NCBI RefSeq assembly: GCF_012641745.1
Contig: NZ_WEHZ01000021.1
Coordinates: 1 to 64,000 of the forward strand
Direction of reading: 5' to 3'
Length of the DNA stretch: 64,000 bases
Source: Pseudoalteromonas peptidolytica
GTDB taxonomy: Bacteria > Pseudomonadota > Gammaproteobacteria > Enterobacterales > Alteromonadaceae
The position numbers and the translations under genes were made by a program. Position 1 is the first letter of the stretch. The number at the start of each line of letters is the position of its first letter. The notes beneath the pieces were generated by a model. The model worked only from the letters and a program-made list of their open reading frames with translations, made no database searches and was not told where the DNA came from. Positions 28,601 to 35,346 of this stretch are shown in pieces.

Positions 28601-28820
28601 TGAAGAGTATGTACCAGCATACGCAGAGGCGTCAGCGATGGTAGATGCAAGTCTCTACTACACCATTAACGATAATTGGAAAGTTGGCTTTGAGGCTAGC
28701 AATATTTTGGACACAGAGACCAAAACTAAATATCAAATGGATCAGAGTGGAACTAAGACACAAGCGCTCAACTTCACCACCGACAGACGCTTTGCTTTAA
28801 GTGTACGTGCCACTTTTTAA
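25602..28820 (+). CDS. TonB-dependent receptor, probable oligosaccharide (chitin-type) importer
   Basis: The 1072-residue receptor has an N-terminal signal (about residues 1-37). A TonB-box-like VIEVRGIRGSINSAQNIKR leads into the plug with DIGALPDKSVTEALQRVPGV and VRGLDRVRSEVNGRD. The long barrel ends FALSVRATF. The GIRGS...DIGALPDKSV wording is that of the large Alteromonadales/Xanthomonadales receptors linked to carbohydrate loci, including chitin oligosaccharide uptake. It begins a set of co-oriented genes for amino-sugar acid catabolism, so it probably imports chitooligosaccharides with oxidised ends. The sugar itself is inferred from context. Confidence 0.9.
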   Translation: MSNLVTDIGKHNPKRSKLSVAVSSILFGLTPFWVLAETAAKNDSDVSIGSQNEAIEVIEVRGIRGSINSAQNIKRFADTVKDVITASDIGALPDKSVTEALQRVPGVTIERFASSDDPKHYADEGTGVLVRGLDRVRSEVNGRDAFSANPSGGLSYEDFPAELLGAVEVVKNQTADLISGGISGTVNLITRKPFDSDEQLISFNAKANYGDFRDEVTPSFSALFSDSWETNGGKFGFLIAASTSEYQTRGDGVGLGNFHSRGDSFVPTLDQWGGIIGVDPSSPVDGPALPGQPEGSVWHVPVAIHMSTATNDRKRTGVTSSLQWANADETIVATIEHIYSEASLEWNERQIGQAAQGFKSYMGSSQNWMDDVENGFPLTTEGGFVTSGIALGVSPETPFFYRSRWNYNENTVKDTSFKLTLKPIDRLTVEFDYQRIDSDKDVQNYSMSGQTRGNHVHVVAPYFLDMRGSRPTVEFLSDNLLTAGWSPNEDWNGPVPNVFLGSGMEQVERNTAESDSFKLDFKYELDGHFTSVSSGFYMSDKDLTVRDTAYEGWSAIGTPWIQDDRNAAAAVNRPELFERVDFSDYYDGKVLMGTVNDFLFPRMELVKNYAASLRQGCREGWHNATISAENNGVCSGTYVPYEDKPNRVEGPFAAYNISATNEKRTEFYVRGDFDIEFQGIPVVGNVGLRYVNYQLESTGALVQPALIKRGAEGSSLNNVMQQPQYKRYYDIAGGESELSTVDGTDYSAVLPSLNLSFGVSEDVVVRFGASKALYYPSLVAARNISILNLDYVPVLQTPGADYDEVTNPIIGLDDINLTALSGNPNIEPEEAINTDLTTEWYFASAGYVTLGLFHKKLDNIIRDRAFDLDVSYGSEEYNVSAYGPANTGSGTIKGVEFSYSQFYDMLPGAWSGLGLQFNFTYIDQNGLEDPNEISKGTLGFDEDGNPLDDNRNTFRVFSGLPLQGYSDQNFNLIGMYEYEDISFRLAYTWRSEYLLTLRESEEYVPAYAEASAMVDASLYYTINDNWKVGFEASNILDTETKTKYQMDQSGTKTQALNFTTDRRFALSVRATF

Positions 28821-28864
28821 CGCTGTGGCCTGGATTGGTATGAGCTAAGTAGGAAGCTAACTCA

Positions 28865-30094
28865 ATGAAGAGAGTAATGACAAAGGGCTCTGGAGATCTA
28901 GACAAGTTAAACGGTAGCGGATGGGATATTTTGGCTGAAGAAGTCAGTTTGCCTGTTGCGGTAGTTAGGCAGCAGGCAATAACCCATAATGCCCATTGGA
29001 TGGCACAGTTTACCCAAGTAAGTGGAGCTCTTTTGGCTCCTCATGGTAAAACAACAATGTCTCCAGCGTTATTTGGATTGCAAATAGCCCATGGTGCGTG
29101 GGCTATTACCGTAGCCACAGTAGCGCAGCTATCTGTGGCCGTCGCTGCCAAAGTGCAGCGGGTGATCTTGGCAAACCAACTTGTCGGTGTGTACCACTTT
29201 AAACAAGTTGCAAACATGCTCCGTGATACTGACGTTGAACTCTATTGTTTTGTGGACTCTATTGACAATGCCCAAGCACTTGGAGCCTTTTTTAGTACAT
29301 GCTCGGTGCGCCTTTCCATTTTATTGGAAGTGGGTGTGATGGGAGGGCGTGCTGGTTGGCGTGATCTTAAGACGTTAGGGGAGCTAGCTGAAGCATGCCA
29401 AGTTTATCCTTATTTAAATATTGCAGGCATTGGATTTTATGAAGGAGTGATCCATGGCGATGATGCCAAGGAGCAAATCCAGCAATTTGTTGATGCGGTG
29501 ATGAAAACGGCGAAGAGATTACAGCAGCAAGGTGTGTTTTCAGAGGCCTTGCCTATCATCTCGGGCGCAGGCTCTGCATGGTACGATGTTGTGGCAAGTA
29601 CTTTTAATCAAAGTCCATATGCTGAGCAATTTCAGTTGGTACTGCGCCCGGGTTGCTACCTAATTCACGATACTGGTATCTATCAGGATGCTCAACATGC
29701 GGTATTGTCGCGATCCCAGCTTGCATGCGATATCGGTGATAGTTTGCAGTCAAGTTTAAGCATTTGGGCATACGTACTTTCTACACCTGAGCCGAACATG
29801 ATAATCGTTGGACTGGGCAAAAGAGATGTGGCTTTTGATGCTGGCATGCCAACCTCTGAGCTGATGTATTCTGTACACGCAAAGCAGCTCCGAGAGATAA
29901 ATGGCGCGCTTAAAGTGGAAAAAATCATGGATCAACATGCGCTGGTCAGTGTGCAGTCTGAATGTGAAGTGGTAGTGGGCGATATGATTTGTTTTTCAAC
30001 ATCCCACCCTTGCCTTACTTTCGATAAATGGCGGGAAATTGGCGTCGTTGAGCAGGACTGGGTGATCACTCATACTATTTCAACCTATTTTTAA
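28865..30094 (+). CDS. PLP-dependent D-serine dehydratase-like enzyme; proposed D-glucosaminate dehydratase
   Basis: The 409-residue protein has an alanine-racemase-type PLP barrel followed by a D-serine-dehydratase-like domain. The PLP lysine is K62 in LLAPHGKTTMSP. The metal-binding pair seen in eukaryotic-type D-serine dehydratases is H381 and C383 in STSHPCLTF. Characterised relatives split D-serine or D-threonine. Here the neighbours (deacetylase, RidA, KDG kinase, hexosaminidase) make 2-amino-2-deoxy-D-gluconate a better substrate: alpha,beta-elimination would give the enamine/imine of 2-keto-3-deoxygluconate. Cytoplasmic, no signal peptide. It starts 45 bases after the receptor gene, with GTAGGAAG near the start. 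Confidence 0.8.
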   Translation: MKRVMTKGSGDLDKLNGSGWDILAEEVSLPVAVVRQQAITHNAHWMAQFTQVSGALLAPHGKTTMSPALFGLQIAHGAWAITVATVAQLSVAVAAKVQRVILANQLVGVYHFKQVANMLRDTDVELYCFVDSIDNAQALGAFFSTCSVRLSILLEVGVMGGRAGWRDLKTLGELAEACQVYPYLNIAGIGFYEGVIHGDDAKEQIQQFVDAVMKTAKRLQQQGVFSEALPIISGAGSAWYDVVASTFNQSPYAEQFQLVLRPGCYLIHDTGIYQDAQHAVLSRSQLACDIGDSLQSSLSIWAYVLSTPEPNMIIVGLGKRDVAFDAGMPTSELMYSVHAKQLREINGALKVEKIMDQHALVSVQSECEVVVGDMICFSTSHPCLTFDKWREIGVVEQDWVITHTISTYF

Positions 30095-30095
30095 T

Positions 30096-30146
30096 TAATA
30101 CCCAATTACTCCTTCAAATTGAGTAAGTATTAAGACAAATGGTATA
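30096..30146. repeat. Dispersed repeat family 1, internally deleted copy
   Basis: Only the two ends remain, joined: TAATACCCAATT and then CTCCTTCAAATTGAGTAAG through ACAAATGGTATA, 51 bp in all. It lies in the 62-base gap between the dehydratase-like gene and the rpiR-type gene. The AAGG directly after its end is the best ribosome-binding sequence for the GTG start at 30157. Confidence 0.75.
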
Positions 30147-30156
30147 AGGCGACGTA

Positions 30157-31029
30157 GTGGATATTATTAGCAAAATTAAAGAAGGTTTGGGTCATTTTAG
30201 TCCGGCTGAAGAGAAAGTCGCACGGTTGATTTTGGCTGAATTGACCTTTGCAGCGAGCGCTACTATTGGTGAGTTAGCAGAAAAAGCACAGGTGAGTCAT
30301 GCCAGTATTACACGCCTTGCACGTAGTTTAGGGTGTCATAACGTACGTGACCTTAAATTTAAGCTTACGCAATCAGCGGCAATTGGAGAGCGCTTTACGA
30401 GTGCTGAGCCTATCGAAAAAGCAAAAATCTCTCAGGTTTATACCTCGATCCAAGAGATTTTGACCCTCAATGCTGGATTAATCGACGAAGCAACGGTAGA
30501 GCAAGCCAGTGAGATAATTTGTGCGACACGTCATTGCCTCATCTTTGGTGTTGGCGGTGGCAGTAGTTTGATGGCACAAGAGTGTCAAAATCGATTATTT
30601 CGTTTAGACGTGCTCAGTAATGCCCATTGCGACCCGATGATGATGCGCATGGTTGCTGCGACGGTAAACAAAGGAGATGTGGTGATTTGTTTATCGCTAA
30701 GTGGTGTCTCTCCTGATGTGAGAGATGCCGCCTTGATAGCGAAAGAATATGGTGCGCAAATTATCACAATTTGTCCGAACGGTGATTTAGCGAATATAGC
30801 TGATCACCATTTACCAATCAAAACCCAAGAAAGTGATTATATCTTCAAACCGAGCGCGGCACGTTATGTCATGATGGCTGCGGTAGATATTCTATCAAGC
30901 GAAGTTGCTATTCGTAACCAAAAGCGCTCAAGGGAAAAGCTCAGACGATTAAAGACTCAGCTAGATCAACATAGAGATAAAAGTAGTAACTCACCACCTG
31001 CTGATAAACGTTTTCCATTGGGGGATTAA
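30157..31029 (+). CDS. RpiR/MurR-family regulator (HTH plus SIS domain)
   Basis: The 290-residue protein has the RpiR helix-turn-helix at about residues 1-75 (HFSPAEEKVARLIL, TIGELAEKAQVSHASITRLARSLG) and a sugar-isomerase (SIS) domain at about 120-250 (LIFGVGGGSSLMAQECQNRL, VICLSLSGVSPDVRDAAL). SIS domains of this family bind sugar phosphates or sugar-acid phosphates. By position it should sense an intermediate of this locus, for example a KDG or KDPG-like compound, and control the operon. The start is GTG 30157, with AAGG six bases or so upstream. Its stop overlaps the next start (TAATG), indicating translational coupling to the deacetylase. Confidence 0.9.
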   Translation: MDIISKIKEGLGHFSPAEEKVARLILAELTFAASATIGELAEKAQVSHASITRLARSLGCHNVRDLKFKLTQSAAIGERFTSAEPIEKAKISQVYTSIQEILTLNAGLIDEATVEQASEIICATRHCLIFGVGGGSSLMAQECQNRLFRLDVLSNAHCDPMMMRMVAATVNKGDVVICLSLSGVSPDVRDAALIAKEYGAQIITICPNGDLANIADHHLPIKTQESDYIFKPSAARYVMMAAVDILSSEVAIRNQKRSREKLRRLKTQLDQHRDKSSNSPPADKRFPLGD

Positions 31030-32489
31030 TGACTGGCGCTTCCAACTATGTGGATACTCTTATTCAGCGTGCAACGGTTTACTTTACGCCACACTCAGAG
31101 GCGCAAATAGTCGATGTTGCCATTGATGGAGATAAAATTGTTGCTTTCGGTGATTGTGCTCATGTTATTGCAAGAGAGTATATTGATGCCATGGGATTAG
31201 TGTTGGCACCCGGTTTCATTGATGTACATACTCATGATGATCTTGAGGTACTGCGAGCGCCGCACATGCTAAGCAAGGTAAGTCAAGGTGTGACTACGGT
31301 TATTGCTGGAAACTGCGGGATCAGTGCCGTGCCTTATAGTCCAACTTCTACACCCGTAGACCCAATTAATCTTCTAGGTGAAGGCGCTGAGTTTGTCTAC
31401 TGTGAACTAAAAGATTATCAGCGGGCTTTCAGTGAAGCTGCGCCAAGTGTGAATTTGGCCATGCTAGTTGGACATACCACACTAAGGGCGCAGGTAATGG
31501 ATGACCTATCTCACGCTGCCACGATACAAGAAATTAATCAGATGAAAGACTTATTGCACAAGGCAATGATGCAAGGGGCAATAGGTCTTAGCACTGGGCT
31601 TGCTTACTATAATGCCAAAGGGGCAGATAAAGCCGAAGTCAACGCACTGGCCGAGGTTGTTACACCATTTGGTGGCATCTATACCACACATCTGCGTACA
31701 GAGTTTCAGGGGGTGCTGCGGGCAATGGATGAGGCGTTTTCTACAGCTCAGCATGCCAAGTTACCGCTAGTTATTTCACATATTAAGTGTGCAGGCCAAG
31801 AAAATTGGGGAAGAGCGCCTGAAGTTTTAGCCCATTTTGAGCAACATCGGCAAACCCATCAAATAAGCTGTGATTGTTATCCTTATGCCGCAAGCGCTAG
31901 CACTTTAGATCTAAATCAAGTGACAGGTGATACGGATATTTTTATTACTTGGTCTGAGCCGTACCCTGAGCTGGCACAGCAGAGCTTGGCAGACATAGCC
32001 TTGCATTGGCAAGTATCGCAACTTGACGCCGCAAAACGTCTGCAACCCGCAGGGGCGGTGTATCATTGTATGTTGGAAGATGATGTGCGGCAATTTCTAA
32101 GTTACGAGCACAGTATGGTTGGCTCTGACGGCTTACCCTGCGATCCTCATCCTCATCCAAGGCTTTGGGGGACGTTTCCCCGAGTACTTGGACATTATTG
32201 TAGAGAGCAAAAGTCGCTGCCGCTGGCATTGGCCATCCATAAAATGACAGCGCTGCCAGCTGCCCGCTTTAAGTTAAAACAACGTGGCAGTATACAAACG
32301 GGTTACTTTGCTGATCTGGTTTTGTTTGATCCCAAGCGGGTGTTAGATCGAGCAAGCTACAGCAACCCAAAACAACTGGCGACAGGGATAGTGAAAGTGT
32401 GGGTGAACGGTACCCTTAGCTATGTGGAAGGCACGACACTAGATAACATCTGCGAATTTGGTCGTGCAGGGCGATTTTTAAATCGTTAA
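31029..32489 (+). CDS. D-aminoacylase-family deacetylase; proposed N-acetylglucosaminate deacetylase
   Basis: The 486-residue amidohydrolase has every residue of the D-aminoacylase metal centre: H67 and H69 in FIDVHTHDD, C96 in AGNCGIS, H221 in YTTHLRTE, H251 in ISHIKCAG and D367 in VGSDGLP. Those positions are almost identical to characterised N-acyl-D-amino-acid deacylases, so zinc-dependent amide hydrolysis is nearly certain. N-acetylglucosaminate is chemically an N-acetyl-D-2-amino acid, so it is a reasonable substrate in this setting. The product would feed the PLP enzyme. Cytoplasmic. Translationally coupled to the regulator by a one-base overlap and followed 28 bases later by ridA. Confidence 0.88.
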   Translation: MTGASNYVDTLIQRATVYFTPHSEAQIVDVAIDGDKIVAFGDCAHVIAREYIDAMGLVLAPGFIDVHTHDDLEVLRAPHMLSKVSQGVTTVIAGNCGISAVPYSPTSTPVDPINLLGEGAEFVYCELKDYQRAFSEAAPSVNLAMLVGHTTLRAQVMDDLSHAATIQEINQMKDLLHKAMMQGAIGLSTGLAYYNAKGADKAEVNALAEVVTPFGGIYTTHLRTEFQGVLRAMDEAFSTAQHAKLPLVISHIKCAGQENWGRAPEVLAHFEQHRQTHQISCDCYPYAASASTLDLNQVTGDTDIFITWSEPYPELAQQSLADIALHWQVSQLDAAKRLQPAGAVYHCMLEDDVRQFLSYEHSMVGSDGLPCDPHPHPRLWGTFPRVLGHYCREQKSLPLALAIHKMTALPAARFKLKQRGSIQTGYFADLVLFDPKRVLDRASYSNPKQLATGIVKVWVNGTLSYVEGTTLDNICEFGRAGRFLNR

Positions 32490-32517
32490 AACTCATTAAA
32501 ATCATCAAGAGGTTAAT

Positions 32518-32910
32518 ATGACAATAAGAAGAATAGGTGCTGAGGGCGGTACAGGAACCGGAGGGCAACATTTACCCTTTGCACGAGCAGTTGAGGCTGG
32601 TGGTTGGCTTCAGGTTTCAGGGCAAACACCGATGCGAGATGGGGAAGTTGTCGAAGGCGGGATCGTTGAGCAGTCACGCCTAGCGATTGAAAACTGCATC
32701 GCGATCATGACTGAATCAGGCTATGGCCTTGAACATGTCACTCATGTGTCGGTGATATTAACGGATGCAAGATACTTCCAATCTTTTAATAAGGTCTTTG
32801 CTGAATACTTTTCAGCACACCCTCCTGCACGGATCTGTATGGTGGCTGATTTGGTCGTGGATTGCAAAGTAGAGGTTGACGTTACTTGTTATAAAGACCG
32901 ACAGGCGTAG
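32518..32910 (+). CDS. RidA-family imine deaminase
   Basis: The 130-residue protein matches the RidA/YjgF trimer family: WLQVSGQTPMRDGEVVEGGI, SRLAIENCIAIMTESGYGLE, HVTHVSVILTD, FNKVFAEYF and the active-site arginine region PPARICMV followed by the VEVDVTCY strand. RidA speeds hydrolysis of reactive enamine/imine products of PLP enzymes to the keto acid and ammonia. Having it in the same operon as a PLP dehydratase strongly suggests a dedicated partner. AGAGG precedes ATG 32518. Confidence 0.92.
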   Translation: MTIRRIGAEGGTGTGGQHLPFARAVEAGGWLQVSGQTPMRDGEVVEGGIVEQSRLAIENCIAIMTESGYGLEHVTHVSVILTDARYFQSFNKVFAEYFSAHPPARICMVADLVVDCKVEVDVTCYKDRQA

Positions 32911-32938
32911 CCATACAAAGCAGCATAAGAGGGAAGAG

Positions 32939-34369
32939 ATGATGGATAACCAGCAAATGTATTTGCTTATTTTTCTGTTGTACTTGTCGGTGATGATAAT
33001 AGTGAGCTGGTTGACATCGCGATGGCAACGTTCAAATAGTGACTACTTATTGGCTGGGCGCAAAGTACCACTATTACTGACATTAGGTACAACCGTTGCC
33101 ACTATGGTTGGCACTGGCTCATCGATGGGAGCGGTAGGGTTTGCTTATCAACATGGCTGGGCAGGCACGCTTTATGGAGTTGGTGGCGCAATGGGGGTTT
33201 TATTACTTGCCTGGTTATTTGCTCCAGTCAGGGCTGAGCGCTTTGCAACGATGAGTGAGGAGTTGGCAAGTTATGTTTGTAACCATCAAATGGTTAAAAA
33301 AATACTAGCAATATTGATTTATGCCGCCAGCGTTGGTTGGTTGGGGGCGCATTTAATTGGTGGAGGCATGTACCTTGCTTGGTTAACAGGACTTGATGAA
33401 ACCAGTGCTAAGCTCATTATTGGGATAGGGCTTGCCGTTTATGTGACCTTAGGTGGGTATTCTGCAGTAGTATGGACGGATGCCATTCAAGCCATTATTT
33501 TATTCTCAGGCTTTTTGCTAATGAGTTATTTTGTTGTTGACGTGGTAGGCGGCTGGCAAAGTTTAACCAATGTGACGGTTGCCAAAGATGCGGGGCTATT
33601 TTCATATCAAAACATAGGTATGTTGCCAGCAATCTCCATGGCGCTTGCAGTACTGGTTGGCGTCTTAGCAACCCCCTCGTTTCGCCAGCGGATCTATTCG
33701 GCTAAAAGTATAACGAGTATTCGTACATCATTTTTTATCTCAGGAGTGCTTTATTTAGGGTTTTCGCTTATTCCTGCGGTGATAGGGATAGGAGCCTATG
33801 CCGTGAACGCGAATTTAGATAACCCTGCGTTTGCCTTTCCTTATTTAGCGTTGACGGCGATGCCCGTACTGATAGGTGGTTTAATTTTGCTGGCGGGGAT
33901 TTCTGCAACGCTGTCGAGTGCCAGTTCAGATGCAATTGCTGGTGTGAGTGTATTGGTCTCTGACATCTATTTAGCGTGGTATAAAAGTAATATTACGCCG
34001 CGCAACTTGCTACTAACATCAAAAATAGCCATGTTAATTACAGTCTTTTTGGCATTATTTATTGCGGTGTTATCAAATAATATCATCAGCTATATCACCA
34101 AGATGATTTCGCTTGTATTGGCTGGGCTTTGTGTGATGGGAGTATTAGGGCGCTTTTGGAAAAGCTATTCCTGGCAAGGCAGTTTGGCCACTTTACTTGC
34201 TGGTTTTATTGCTGCGCTGCTTGTGGGGGCGAATAACAGCTGGTTGGCTTTTTTTGGTAACCCAATTATTCCGGCGTTGTGTAGTGCGCTACTATTTGGG
34301 GTATTGACGAGCATAGTGACCAAACCAAGAAACGCCGAGTTGTCAGAAGAGGTAAAAGTAACCTCATGA
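32939..34369 (+). CDS. Sodium/solute symporter (SSS family)
   Basis: From ATG 32939 the protein has 476 residues and about 13 membrane helices. SSS features include SDYLLAGRKVPLLLTLGTTV with TMVGTGSSMGAVGFAYQHGW in the first repeat, LGGYSAVVWTDAIQAIILF and GISATLSSASSDAIAGVSVL, which contains the sodium-site serines. It is expected to bring a sugar acid or amino-sugar acid across the inner membrane with sodium. Here N-acetylglucosaminate released in the periplasm is the natural guess. AGAGGGA lies just upstream, and ATG 32942 is equally possible. An earlier in-frame start would overlap ridA and adds a non-membrane extension, so I rejected it. Confidence 0.88.
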   Translation: MMDNQQMYLLIFLLYLSVMIIVSWLTSRWQRSNSDYLLAGRKVPLLLTLGTTVATMVGTGSSMGAVGFAYQHGWAGTLYGVGGAMGVLLLAWLFAPVRAERFATMSEELASYVCNHQMVKKILAILIYAASVGWLGAHLIGGGMYLAWLTGLDETSAKLIIGIGLAVYVTLGGYSAVVWTDAIQAIILFSGFLLMSYFVVDVVGGWQSLTNVTVAKDAGLFSYQNIGMLPAISMALAVLVGVLATPSFRQRIYSAKSITSIRTSFFISGVLYLGFSLIPAVIGIGAYAVNANLDNPAFAFPYLALTAMPVLIGGLILLAGISATLSSASSDAIAGVSVLVSDIYLAWYKSNITPRNLLLTSKIAMLITVFLALFIAVLSNNIISYITKMISLVLAGLCVMGVLGRFWKSYSWQGSLATLLAGFIAALLVGANNSWLAFFGNPIIPALCSALLFGVLTSIVTKPRNAELSEEVKVTS

Positions 34370-35346
34370 AGTCAATGATAAAACGGATAGTCTTTTTTGG
34401 TGAATGTATGGTGGAGCACAATGCTGATGGGGTGATTGCGTTTGGTGGCGACACTTTTAATACCGCTTGGTATTTGGCGCAATTACTCAGACAAGTCAAA
34501 CATGACGAAATCACAGTAAGTTATGCTACTGCTTTGGGCACCGACGGTGCCAGTGCTGATTTGACCGCGATGCTATCAGCCGCTCATATTAATCAAGATT
34601 ATATTATAGTCACACCAGAAAGTTGTTTGGGTGAATATTGGATATCTCTTGATGATAATGGTGAAAGGCGCTTTACCTTTGCCCGCGATAAAAGCCCAGT
34701 AAAAGCGTATTTCAATAGACAGCAACGCCTCATACAAGCACTACAAGATAAACAGGTTGATGCGATTTACCTCTCAGGGGTAAGTCTTGCCATTTTATGT
34801 GATTCACAAAGGCGATGTTTATTCCAAGCATTAGCCATGTTTAAAGAAGCCGGTGGCATGATATTTTTTGATAATAATTACCGCCAGGCGCTGTGGCCTA
34901 GCTCTGAGGCAAAGCAGAGCTATTTGGCTCTGATGCCACTAGTAGATATTGCATTTTTGACTGATGAGGATGAATATGCCGTATACGGCACGCAAGGCGT
35001 CAATGACATTATATCTTTGCACCAACAACGAAGCATGCAGCCGCAAATTTTAGTCATACGTCAAGGCGCAAAGCCATGTCTATTGGTTTCTTCTAATGAT
35101 ACTCCAGTCATTTATATTGCAGCGCAACATATAAAGCCAGCGTTTATTCTAGATACCTGTGGCGCTGGAGACGCATTTGCTGGTGGGTTTATGGCACAGT
35201 GGCTGTTAGGCACTGAGTTGCGTTCAGCTGCGCGTTTTGCTCACCGAGTGGCGGCTAAGGTTATTCAACATCACGGTGCGCTGATCCCTGAGCACTTACT
35301 ACCGAGCCTAGAGACGCAGGAATGTCATTATGAAAATGCCCTTTAG
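34366..35346 (+). CDS. kdgK: PfkB-family kinase, 2-keto-3-deoxygluconate kinase type
   Basis: The 326-residue kinase has the PfkB fold: IVFFGECMVEH at the start, GGDTFNTAWYLAQLL (KDG-kinase-like GGD.xN motif), ATALGTDGASADL, FDNNYRQALWPS, and the C-terminal signature DTCGAGDAFAGGFMAQW with catalytic aspartate and anion hole. The wording is closest to KdgK, which makes 2-keto-3-deoxy-6-phosphogluconate. That is the expected end step after deamination of D-glucosaminate; the aldolase that would split the product is not in this window. It overlaps the symporter gene by four bases (ATGA). Confidence 0.85.
   Translation: MKSMIKRIVFFGECMVEHNADGVIAFGGDTFNTAWYLAQLLRQVKHDEITVSYATALGTDGASADLTAMLSAAHINQDYIIVTPESCLGEYWISLDDNGERRFTFARDKSPVKAYFNRQQRLIQALQDKQVDAIYLSGVSLAILCDSQRRCLFQALAMFKEAGGMIFFDNNYRQALWPSSEAKQSYLALMPLVDIAFLTDEDEYAVYGTQGVNDIISLHQQRSMQPQILVIRQGAKPCLLVSSNDTPVIYIAAQHIKPAFILDTCGAGDAFAGGFMAQWLLGTELRSAARFAHRVAAKVIQHHGALIPEHLLPSLETQECHYENAL

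Noticed and set aside
28865..32910. Reading the locus as a plain D-amino acid degradation operon
   Set aside because: Deacylase, dehydratase and RidA alone would allow it, but the KDG-type kinase, GH20 enzyme, lactonase and large glycan-type receptor fit a sugar acid better. It is kept only as the alternative hypothesis.
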